Below, in pieces: positions 1-6,582 of a stretch of DNA of 22,682 nucleotides. Position 1 is the stretch's first letter; every line of letters begins with the position of its first letter. Origin of the DNA: CBDDRG01 sp051306415. GTDB taxonomy: Bacteria; Pseudomonadota; Gammaproteobacteria; Pseudomonadales; Porticoccaceae. A model generated the notes under the pieces. It saw only the letters and a program-made list of their open reading frames with translations, did no database searches and was not told where the DNA came from. Location of the stretch: contig JBPPNE010000222.1 of NCBI GenBank assembly GCA_051306415.1, positions 1 to 22,682 on the forward strand, read 5' to 3'. Both the position numbers and the translations under genes were made by a program.

Positions 1-1444
1 GCTGCAACCAACCGGGCACAAAGCTCAGCCGGCAGCGGGTTTCATCCACCTCAACATCGAACTCCGGCACGCCATCAACGGGTGCCACATACTTGAACAG
101 CACGGCGAGGCGCAGCAACACGGCAAGCCGCTGCAAGCGAGTGCGTTGATCGACCGGCCAGGCGGCAAACAGCTCTACCGGAAACTTGCGCCGATGACAG
201 CGAATCAACAACGCGAGGGCTTTCTGCTCCGGCAGCGAGAACCCGGGCAGATCGGCATTCTGAACCAGATACTGGCCGTGCTTGTGAAACTGGCTATGGG
301 AGATCGCCAGACCCACTTCATGCAACCGCGCCCCCCGGCACAGGAGCTCCCCGTCCGCATCGGTCAAACCCCAGGCGGCGCGGGTCTCGGCGAACAGATA
401 GGCCGCCATTTGGGTCACTCGCGCAGCGTTCTGCGGATCGCTTTCGTAGCGCGCACTGATCGCCGTGACGGTGCGCTCGCGGACATCCTCGTGATCGAGC
501 CGCCCCATCAGGTCGTACACCACGCCCTCGCGCAGCGCCCCGCTCGACAGCGTCATCGCAGGAATCTCCAGCGCGTCAAAGATCGCGCAACAGATCGCCA
601 ACCCGGGGGCGAAAATTGTCCGCCGGGTGTCCTTGAGACCGGGCAATTCGGCGAGCTCGTTGATGTCCCGGCAAGTTGAGACCCGCTCGCGTAGCTTGCT
701 GAGTCCCGCCGGAGTAATCGCCTCGCTACCCCAACCACACGCCTGCACAACCTCCAGAATCGAGCACATCGTGCCGGAAGATCCCACGCTATTTTCCCAA
801 CCTCGGGTTCGATAGGTCTCACGGACATTGAGTATTTCGAGGTACGCCGACTGATAGGCCTGATCGAATCGCTTGCGGCCAAGGCGGACATCGGGGAAAA
901 ATCGTTGCTGGTAGGAGACGCAACCCATGTGCAGGCTTTCCAGCAGCCGGGGATCAAAGCGCTCACCGATCACCAGCTCGGTGCTGCCGCCGCCGATATC
1001 AACCACGAGTCGGGCGCGGTCGTCATCGGCCTGGGTGTGGGCGACACCGAGGTAGATCAGCCGCGCTTCCTCTCGCCCAGAAATCACTTCCACCGGAAAG
1101 CCTATCAGCGTACTCGCAGCCGACAGGAATTCATTGGCGTTTTTGGCAGCACGCAGGGCATTGGTTCCCACCACGCGCACCGTGTCGGGCTTCAGCGTGT
1201 CGAGAATCTGGCGAAATCGCGCAAGGCAATCGAGCCCCCGCGCGATGGCGTCCGGACTCAGCCGGCCGCTGGCGAGACCCGCCGCCAGCTGTACTTTCTC
1301 GCCCAGGGCGGTGACCGGGCGCATCTCGCCATGACTGGTTTTGGCCACTAGCAGGTGGAAACTATTCGACCCCAGGTCAAGGGCTGCGAGCAGGGCACTG
1401 TCTTTCCGGCGCTCATCATTCATAGGCGGTGTGCGATTCCTCAT
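1..1444 (-). CDS. ppx: Exopolyphosphatase / pppGpp phosphohydrolase (Ppx/GppA family), C-terminal end cut by the window edge
   Basis: The reading frame stays open from an ATG at 1444 down to base 1, about 481 codons, so only the last few residues are missing (E. coli Ppx is about 513 aa). The enzyme removes terminal phosphates from inorganic polyphosphate in the cytoplasm. Seen directly: N-terminal ASKHA phosphate-binding motif DLGSNSFHLLVA (about residues 23-34), second phosphate loop VVDIGGGSTELVIG, the GSSGT motif, and the C-terminal HD-like region with LHEVGLAISHSQFHKHGQYL. The start is uncertain: an in-frame ATG at 1423 gives an N-terminus nearer the family length, and neither start has a convincing ribosome site. 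It is divergent from trxA across 121 bases. Ppx next to trxA-rho is the usual gammaproteobacterial neighbourhood. GppA is the alternative name, but the length with a C-terminal HD-like region and the context favour Ppx. Confidence 0.93.
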   Translation of the reverse strand, partial: MRNRTPPMNDERRKDSALLAALDLGSNSFHLLVAKTSHGEMRPVTALGEKVQLAAGLASGRLSPDAIARGLDCLARFRQILDTLKPDTVRVVGTNALRAAKNANEFLSAASTLIGFPVEVISGREEARLIYLGVAHTQADDDRARLVVDIGGGSTELVIGERFDPRLLESLHMGCVSYQQRFFPDVRLGRKRFDQAYQSAYLEILNVRETYRTRGWENSVGSSGTMCSILEVVQACGWGSEAITPAGLSKLRERVSTCRDINELAELPGLKDTRRTIFAPGLAICCAIFDALEIPAMTLSSGALREGVVYDLMGRLDHEDVRERTVTAISARYESDPQNAARVTQMAAYLFAETRAAWGLTDADGELLCRGARLHEVGLAISHSQFHKHGQYLVQNADLPGFSLPEQKALALLIRCHRRKFPVELFAAWPVDQRTRLQRLAVLLRLAVLFKYVAPVDGVPEFDVEVDETRCRLSFVPGWLQ

Positions 1445-1478
1445 TTCCGTACAACCACACCGGCGCGCCGCCGGGTGT

Positions 1479-1508
1479 TTGTTTGCCGCGCTGGCGGGGT
1501 GCTATGAT
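1479..1508 (+). promoter_or_regulatory. Candidate sigma-70 promoter for trxA
   Basis: A -35-like TTGTTT (1479-1484) is followed after 18 bases by a -10-like TATGAT (1503-1508), about 60 bases before the trxA start in the 121-base ppx/trxA divergent gap. The -10 matches five of six consensus positions and the -35 is weaker. The assignment rests on consensus matching only. Confidence 0.4.
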
Positions 1509-1565
1509 GTGGCTATTCTAACTTCTTAGCCTGCCTGCTCGCAGCGCAAACTGGAGAATCTTCAA

Positions 1566-1892
1566 ATGGCCGATAAGATTGTGCATGCCACCGATGCCAG
1601 CTTCGACGTCGATGTGCTCGATTCCAACGTCCCCGTATTGGTGGACTTCTGGGCGAGCTGGTGCGGGCCTTGCAAGATGATTGCCCCAATCCTCGACGAG
1701 CTCGCCGATCAGTACGATGGCAAAGTAAAAATCTGCAAAATAGATGTCGACGCCAACCGCAATGTTTCGGCCAAGTTCAACGTGCGCGGGATTCCGACAC
1801 TGATGATCTTCAAAGGTGGCGCCCTCGAGGCGACCAAGGTTGGCGCGCTGTCGAAAGCCCAGCTGACAGAGTTTATCGACAGCTCTATCTGA
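1566..1892 (+). CDS. trxA: Thioredoxin 1
   Basis: Cytoplasmic thiol-disulfide reductant of 108 aa, the normal length for TrxA. It donates electrons to ribonucleotide reductase, PAPS reductase, methionine sulfoxide reductases and others after reduction by thioredoxin reductase. The active site WCGPC is present (Trp32, Cys33, Cys36), preceded by the conserved VDFWA strand, and the cis-proline loop GIPT is at 75-78. The buried Asp27 that tunes the cysteine pKa is also present (VDFW). The ATG at 1566 is supported by a GGAG about 10 bases upstream. The gene lies 248 bases before rho in the common trxA-rho order and is divergent from ppx. No unusual features. Confidence 0.97.
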   Translation: MADKIVHATDASFDVDVLDSNVPVLVDFWASWCGPCKMIAPILDELADQYDGKVKICKIDVDANRNVSAKFNVRGIPTLMIFKGGALEATKVGALSKAQLTEFIDSSI

Positions 1893-1893
1893 A

Positions 1894-1914
1894 CCCGTTT
1901 TATCCCTCAACGGG
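1894..1914 (+). other. Small hairpin directly after the trxA stop codon
   Basis: A perfect 6-bp inverted repeat, CCCGTT (1894-1899) and AACGGG (1909-1914) with a 9-base loop, begins two bases after the trxA stop. It has no T tract after it, so it is not a convincing intrinsic terminator. It could protect the 3' end or weakly attenuate read-through into rho. Confidence 0.3.
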
Positions 1915-1928
1915 AAGATATAAAGCCG

Positions 1929-1956
1929 TTGCGCTTTGGCTAGCAGACGCTATACT
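1929..1956 (+). promoter_or_regulatory. Candidate rho promoter
   Basis: A -10-like TATACT (1951-1956, five of six consensus positions) lies 16 bases after a weak -35-like TTGCGC (1929-1934). A start near 1963 would give a rho leader of about 175 bases. A 10-base direct repeat overlaps this element. Prediction by eye only. Confidence 0.4.
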
Positions 1957-1965
1957 TGGCTAGCA
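1936..1965 (+). repeat. 10-bp direct repeat TTGGCTAGCA with 20-bp period over the candidate rho promoter
   Basis: TTGGCTAGCA occurs exactly at 1936-1945 and again at 1956-1965. The start-to-start distance is 20 bases, close to two helical turns, so both copies face the same side of the DNA. One copy is in the -35/-10 spacer and the other covers the expected transcription start. Each copy contains the palindrome GCTAGC. It looks like a tandem protein-binding site, but no regulator is identified. Confidence 0.45.
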
Positions 1966-2140
1966 AGCTCGAAGCCTTCCCGTATTCCATAATTGAAGCC
2001 CCCTCTTTAGTCGTCCCGAGTTGGCTGTCCAGCGCGGCAAGGTGCTTGGCGATATCCTCTACCTAACCCGCTCCGCGTTCTGTTGCGTCCGTGATCCCGG
2101 GTATCCCACTTAATCATCATCCTGAAACCTGCCGTCCACT
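1966..2140 (+). promoter_or_regulatory. C-rich, G-poor stretches in the rho leader, possible autogenous Rho site
   Basis: The untranslated stretch before rho is rich in C and T runs (for example the tracts around 1999-2012 and 2058-2075) and holds no convincing small ORF or T-tailed terminator. In E. coli the rho leader is a site of Rho-dependent autoregulation, and a C-rich unstructured leader is what that mechanism needs. Assigning the same function here is inference from composition and position. Confidence 0.35.
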
Positions 2141-3406
2141 ATGAATCTTACCGAACTCAAAACAAAACCCATTGCCGAACTGGTACAAATTGCGGAAGAA
2201 ATGGGGCTCGAAAATCTCGCCCGATCCCGCAAGCAGGACATTATCTTCACCATCCTCAAGCGCCACGCCAAAAGCGGCGAAGACATCTATAGCGAAGGGG
2301 TGTTGGAAATTCTGCCAGACGGCTTTGGTTTCCTGCGCTCCGCGGACGCCTCCTTTTTAGCGGGGCCCGATGACATCTATGTGTCACCCAGCCAGATTCG
2401 CCGCTTCAATTTACGCACGGGTGACAGCATTTCAGGAAAGATCCGCCCCCCCAAGGAGGGCGAGCGCTATTTTGCCTTGCTGAAGGTTGACGAGATCAAC
2501 TACGACAAGCCCGAAAATGCCCGCAATAAGATCCTCTTCGAAAATCTCACCCCGCTTTTCCCCAATGAACGCATGGTGCTCGAAGCGGGCAATGGCAGCT
2601 CCGAAGATTTGACCGGACGCATTATCGACCTCGTTGCGCCCATCGGTAAGGGCCAGCGAGGATTGATCGTCGCGCCACCGAAGGCCGGCAAAACCATCAT
2701 GATGCAACACATCGCGCAAGCGATTATCCGCAACACGCCGGACGCCTATATTATTGTGCTGCTCATTGATGAGCGGCCGGAAGAAGTCACCGAAATGCAG
2801 CGCACCGTCCGCGGGGAAGTGGTCGCCTCAACCTTCGACGAGCCACCAACCCGCCACGTGCAGGTTGCCGAGATGGTGATCGAAAAAGCCAAGCGTTTGG
2901 TTGAACACAAGAAAGATGTCGTTATTCTGCTTGATTCCGTCACTCGTCTGGCGCGGGCCTACAACACGGTGATCCCGTCTTCCGGCAAAGTGCTCACCGG
3001 CGGTATCGACGCCCATGCACTGGAAAAACCCAAGCGCTTTTTTGGCGCTGCGCGCAATATCGAAGAAGGCGGTAGTCTGACCATCATCGCCACTGCGCTG
3101 ATCGATACTGGCTCCAAAATGGACGAGGTGATCTACGAAGAATTCAAAGGCACCGGCAATATGGAGCTCCACCTCGACCGCAAGATTGCCGAAAAACGGG
3201 TCTACCCGGCGATCAACATCCGTCGCTCCGGCACCCGCCGCGAAGATCTGCTGATGACCGAGGGCGAATTGCAGCGAGTCTGGATACTGCGCAAGTTGCT
3301 GCACGATATGGAAGACTTGGCGGCAACGGAATTCCTTGTCGACCGGCTCAAGGGTTTCAAAGACAACAACGAGTTTTTCACCGCGATGAAACGCAAGAGC
3401 GCATAG
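2141..3406 (+). CDS. rho: Transcription termination factor Rho
   Basis: Hexameric RNA-dependent ATPase/helicase that terminates transcription at C-rich rut sites. At 421 aa it matches E. coli Rho (419 aa) almost residue for residue. Domains: N-terminal helical domain (1-47), cold-shock-like primary RNA-binding domain with DGFGFLR (60-66), Walker A PPKAGKT (179-185), Walker B ending at Asp265 (VVILLDS), Q-loop VLTGGID (284-290), and the C-terminal R-loop/arginine-finger region. There is no N-terminal insertion of the kind seen in Actinobacteria or Bacteroidetes. The ATG at 2141 gives the family's normal MNLTELK N-terminus, although the upstream Shine-Dalgarno is poor, which suits low, autoregulated synthesis. 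It is followed at once by a strong terminator. Confidence 0.98.
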   Translation: MNLTELKTKPIAELVQIAEEMGLENLARSRKQDIIFTILKRHAKSGEDIYSEGVLEILPDGFGFLRSADASFLAGPDDIYVSPSQIRRFNLRTGDSISGKIRPPKEGERYFALLKVDEINYDKPENARNKILFENLTPLFPNERMVLEAGNGSSEDLTGRIIDLVAPIGKGQRGLIVAPPKAGKTIMMQHIAQAIIRNTPDAYIIVLLIDERPEEVTEMQRTVRGEVVASTFDEPPTRHVQVAEMVIEKAKRLVEHKKDVVILLDSVTRLARAYNTVIPSSGKVLTGGIDAHALEKPKRFFGAARNIEEGGSLTIIATALIDTGSKMDEVIYEEFKGTGNMELHLDRKIAEKRVYPAINIRRSGTRREDLLMTEGELQRVWILRKLLHDMEDLAATEFLVDRLKGFKDNNEFFTAMKRKSA

Positions 3407-3421
3407 ACACCCAATCTCTCG

Positions 3422-3463
3422 GCAACAAAAAATCCCGGCTGACTTGCCGGGATTTTTTGTTGC
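3422..3463. terminator. Bidirectional intrinsic terminator between rho and the convergent membrane-protein gene
   Basis: A perfect 17-bp inverted repeat, left arm 3422-3438 and right arm 3447-3463, encloses the 8-base loop CTGACTTG. The core is a CCCGG/CCGGG stem flanked by A6 on one side and T6 on the other, so each strand has a GC stem followed by a T tract. It lies 16 bases after the rho stop and 26 bases after the end of the converging gene, so it can end both transcripts. Confidence 0.9.
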
Positions 3464-3488
3464 GTAGACTCCGCCAAAGATGTTTGGA

Positions 3489-3881
3489 CTAAGCTGCCGA
3501 ACGAATCGCCAGCGTGGTGGAGATTCCCCAGATCGCGTTTAGCACCACAACAACCAGCGGTGTCAGTAGACCGAGCTTCAATCCCAGGTAACCCTGCCCA
3601 GCCATCACCGGAAACACCCACAATAATTGGGCCAAGGTCGGGGCGAAGCTGACTACCAAGCCCTTCGCCAAGGGCCGGCTGCTCAGCATTGGCAGCACGA
3701 ATAGCAGCCCCCACAGGCCGCCCCAGACAATTCGCGGGTATAGCCAAGCGGGTGTAAACGCTGGGGCAATAGCGACATGGAGAAACCGGGCAAGACCGAA
3801 TTCACCAAATACCCAAGCCGCTGCACTGTTGACGAGCGCACCGACAGCACCGGCGGCAAAACAAATCAGCACCGCCCTCAT
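3489..3881 (-). CDS. Small integral membrane protein of unknown function
   Basis: A 130-aa, very hydrophobic protein with about four predicted membrane segments (roughly residues 3-24, 48-66, 72-94 and 103-126), Gly/Ala-rich and with few charged residues. The first segment (LICFAAGAVGALVNSAAAW) could instead act as a signal anchor. The loop between segments 1 and 2 carries the Pro- and Trp-rich stretch APAFTPAWLYPRIVWGG, which looks conserved in character. I do not recognise the family. The ATG at 3881 has no strong ribosome site, so the start may differ. It follows the thiolase gene by 36 bases on the same strand and is probably the last gene of that operon. The amino-acid pattern is that of a genuine membrane protein rather than a shadow frame. 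Confidence 0.75.
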   Translation of the reverse strand: MRAVLICFAAGAVGALVNSAAAWVFGEFGLARFLHVAIAPAFTPAWLYPRIVWGGLWGLLFVLPMLSSRPLAKGLVVSFAPTLAQLLWVFPVMAGQGYLGLKLGLLTPLVVVVLNAIWGISTTLAIRSAA

Positions 3882-3917
3882 ATCATCGAAGCACGCGACA
3901 ACCGCTCCGCTCAGGCA

Positions 3918-5102
3918 TCAACCGATCTGGTCGCCGACTATCGACACGAAGCTGACACAGCGTCCTGGCTGACCACCGAGATTGTGCGTCAGACCGAGTT
4001 TCGGATTCTTGATCTGCCGCTCGCCGGCTTCGCCGCGGAACTGCAACCACATCTCATACATCATGCGCAGCCCGCTGGCGCCAATGGGGTGGCCAAAGCT
4101 TTTCAAACCGCCATCCGGGTTGACCGGCTGGGCGCCGTCGCCGTCAAAGCGCCCTTCCAACACGTCTTTCCAGGCCTGACCACGCGGCGAAAACCCCATG
4201 TCTTCCATGAGCACGAGCTCGGTCGCGGTAAAACAGTCATGCACTTCCGCCATGCTGATCTGTGCGCGTGGGTTGGTGACGCCGGCCTGCTTATAGGCAT
4301 CCGCAACCGACGCGGTGACTTCCTGAAAGGTGGTGAAATCGTAATCGGCGCTGATAAACCCTTCGTTGGGTCCGGCGGCGATGGAGAATGCTTTGAGGTA
4401 GATGGGTTTATCGGTGTACTTATGGGCGTCTTCAGCGCGGCACAGAATCGCGGCAGCGGCCCCGTCAGCGACGCCGGAGCAATCAAATACACCAAACATG
4501 CCGGCCACCAGCGGCGACTTGCAGATCGTGTCCATCGACACTTCCTTACGGAACTGCGCCTTGGGGTTTTTTGCGCCGGCAACGTGGTTCTTCCACGCGA
4601 TCCGGGCCAGTACATCTTTCAACTGCGCCTCATCGACACCGTATTTTTTGCAGTACGCTGGCGCGAGCAGCGAGAACATCGCCGGCGCAGTCATGCTGGA
4701 CTCGGTGCCGTCACCATCCGGACCCGGGACCACCAGGCCGGAATAGCCACCGTCTTTGAGCTTTTCAACGCCCACCGCCATGACCAGATCGTAGGCGCCA
4801 CTCGCCACCGCGTAAGCCGCATTGCGTAGCGCCTCGCTACCCGTCGCGCACATGTTTTCGACCCGGGTGACTGGCCGGTAATCCGTCTTCAGCGCCTCTG
4901 AAAAAATCAGCCCCGACACCCCGCTCGCAAAAGTGCCAAGCCAATAGGCGTCGATCTGATCTTGCTTCACACCCGCCGAATCATAGGCCTGGGTGGCTGC
5001 ATCGATCAGCATGTCGGAAGCATCCTTGTCCCAGTGTTCGCCGAAAGTGGTGCAACCCATGCCAACAATTGCCACCTGATCTTTGATCCCGTTACTTGCC
5101 AT
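3918..5102 (-). CDS. Thiolase-family acyl-CoA acetyltransferase (SCP-x / lipid-transfer type)
   Basis: A 394-aa thiolase-superfamily enzyme, expected to cleave or form 3-oxoacyl-CoA using CoA. Seen: N-terminal VAIVGMGCTTFGEH typical of the lipid-transfer/SCP-x thiolase branch, the nucleophile region ENMCATGSEAL with Cys85, the C-terminal SFGHPIGASG with His338, and a late HNLGGQPG followed by Cys382. Ltp2-type retro-aldolases of the same branch use tyrosines instead, so retention of Cys85 and His338 argues for true thiolase chemistry. The ATG at 5102 has AGAGGG about 9 bases upstream. The gene starts 13 bases after the HMGS-like/DUF35 fusion gene, which suggests coupled expression and a protein complex. 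The substrate is unknown; steroid side-chain or branched acyl-CoA is inferred from neighbours. Confidence 0.88.
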   Translation of the reverse strand: MASNGIKDQVAIVGMGCTTFGEHWDKDASDMLIDAATQAYDSAGVKQDQIDAYWLGTFASGVSGLIFSEALKTDYRPVTRVENMCATGSEALRNAAYAVASGAYDLVMAVGVEKLKDGGYSGLVVPGPDGDGTESSMTAPAMFSLLAPAYCKKYGVDEAQLKDVLARIAWKNHVAGAKNPKAQFRKEVSMDTICKSPLVAGMFGVFDCSGVADGAAAAILCRAEDAHKYTDKPIYLKAFSIAAGPNEGFISADYDFTTFQEVTASVADAYKQAGVTNPRAQISMAEVHDCFTATELVLMEDMGFSPRGQAWKDVLEGRFDGDGAQPVNPDGGLKSFGHPIGASGLRMMYEMWLQFRGEAGERQIKNPKLGLTHNLGGQPGRCVSFVSIVGDQIG

Positions 5103-5115
5103 GATCTGTTACCCT

Positions 5116-6501
5116 CTAGCGTTGTGGTCTGGCTTTCCAGAAATAATTATGGACACCCTGCCCCGTGTAGAACCGGCGGAAGGTCATCTCCAGTTCGTTG
5201 CCAATCTTTACTTCCTTGGGATCGACGTCGGTGAGTTCGCAAGCCAGACGGCCCCCACAGTCGAAATCCACAACCGTCGACACCACCGGTGGCTGCAGGC
5301 TGTAGGCCAGACGGTCGAGGGTGAAAGTGGTAATGCGGCAATGTTTGTCGGCGTAGCGCTCGGGCGTCATTTTGTCCACCGCTTTGCAGCGCAGACAGAC
5401 CCGTTGCGGCGGGAGATGACCCTGCCCGCACTCGCAGCGAGAACCATAAAAAGCGTACTTCCACTGCTCGTGGCGCTTCATGATCGGCGCCGCCGGGCGG
5501 TTGGGGTCGGGACGGCGGGGCGGCTCAAAGGGGAGAATGCCGCGCCATTTCAAGTAGGTGTTATACGCCAGATCATTGCGCTTCGATGCCAGCAGCCGGT
5601 CGACACCCAACGCCGGCCGACCCTGCTCGATCAGAGCTGTCACTTCAAGCACTACCGCATCACAGCCGTCGGCGGTCGACAGCACCAGGATGCGATCGCC
5701 CGCTTTGGCACTGTCGAGTACGCGCGCCAATACAATGCCAGCGTGTGCCACGCCCGCGCGGCCAAGCTCGGCCGCCATCATGTCGGTCACCTGCTCGGGC
5801 CTGAGACCCAGCGCCTTGGGGATGGCGGCGACATCGCGGGGATTGGTGGCATCCAAAATCACCGCGGCCAGGGTATCGGGGGTCACCTTGGCGTCTTGCA
5901 ATGCGCGCCTAGCGGTATCCAGGCTAATCGGGCCGAGAATTTCGATACCGAAACGCTCCTCCCATTGCTTGGCAAACGGGTCGCTGGGCAACCGCCAGAC
6001 ATCCAGAACCTCCGAGGTCGCCGAGGCTCGGCCGACAAGTTTGGCGATAGCCTGGTCGCCGGGCCCGGTCACGAACGCAACGGCAGCGTCGCCACTGTCC
6101 CGCTCGCGAGCGCTGCCGGGAGCACCAACTACCACATCGCTCGCACATACCAGAGAGCTTCTCCCTGCCTTGCCAAGATCCATGCCGAGGAGCAATGCGG
6201 CCAAGCCCATCCGACTATTGCTCGCAACTTCAATCGAAGCGGTGTGGGCCGGCAGGTCAAGAGCCGCGACGATGGCAGCGGCATTGAGCTTCTCGGCGTA
6301 AGGCGCGCTGGTAGTGGCAAAAATCAGGTTGTCGGTTTTCCCCACCGACGGATGGAGAGCCTGGCGCCCTGCCTCGACCGCCATCGACACTGCGTCCTCA
6401 TCGTAACTCGCGACGGCGCGCTCGCCTTTACCGCCACCGATGGCCTGGCGAGAGAGCCGGTTATATGGGATATAGGCGGCGTAACAAAGAATTCCAGACA
6501 C
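5116..6501 (-). CDS. HMG-CoA synthase/KAS III-like protein fused to a C-terminal zinc ribbon and OB-fold (DUF35); catalytic residues absent
   Basis: A 461-aa two-part protein. Residues 1 to about 325 follow the KAS III/HMG-CoA synthase fold: LIFATTSAPYAEKLNAAAIV, EVASNSRMGLAAL, ILVLSTADGCDAVVLEV. Residues about 341-461 are a DUF35 module: a zinc ribbon with Cys356, Cys358, Cys369 and Cys372, then an OB-fold. By hand alignment with E. coli FabH, nucleophile Cys112 becomes Ser96, His244 becomes Asp217 and Asn274 becomes Arg248. The HMG-CoA synthase glutamate position is Thr64. It may therefore be a scaffold or acyl-CoA carrier rather than a condensing enzyme. The start is GTG at 6501, supported by AAGGGG about 9 bases upstream. 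It lies 13 bases before the thiolase gene, and DUF35 proteins typically bind thiolases, so it is probably that enzyme's partner. The substrate is unknown. Confidence 0.85.
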   Translation of the reverse strand: MSGILCYAAYIPYNRLSRQAIGGGKGERAVASYDEDAVSMAVEAGRQALHPSVGKTDNLIFATTSAPYAEKLNAAAIVAALDLPAHTASIEVASNSRMGLAALLLGMDLGKAGRSSLVCASDVVVGAPGSARERDSGDAAVAFVTGPGDQAIAKLVGRASATSEVLDVWRLPSDPFAKQWEERFGIEILGPISLDTARRALQDAKVTPDTLAAVILDATNPRDVAAIPKALGLRPEQVTDMMAAELGRAGVAHAGIVLARVLDSAKAGDRILVLSTADGCDAVVLEVTALIEQGRPALGVDRLLASKRNDLAYNTYLKWRGILPFEPPRRPDPNRPAAPIMKRHEQWKYAFYGSRCECGQGHLPPQRVCLRCKAVDKMTPERYADKHCRITTFTLDRLAYSLQPPVVSTVVDFDCGGRLACELTDVDPKEVKIGNELEMTFRRFYTGQGVHNYFWKARPQR

Positions 6502-6582
6502 TGATCGATCCCCTTCTTAATTAGTCGTTATGGTTATCTCAGCCACGCCCCTCGGGCCGTGCCCTCTCAGCCCCTTGGCGCC

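Noticed and set aside
3777..4829. 350-codon open frame on the plus strand opposite the thiolase gene
   Set aside because: It is a shadow of the thiolase and membrane-protein genes in GC-rich DNA. Its translation has no recognisable motifs and is rich in His/Arg, while the opposite strand gives a clear thiolase.
5083..6504. 473-codon open frame on the plus strand opposite the HMGS-like gene
   Set aside because: The opposite strand encodes a thiolase-superfamily domain plus zinc ribbon with good start and ribosome site. The plus-strand translation shows no domain signature.
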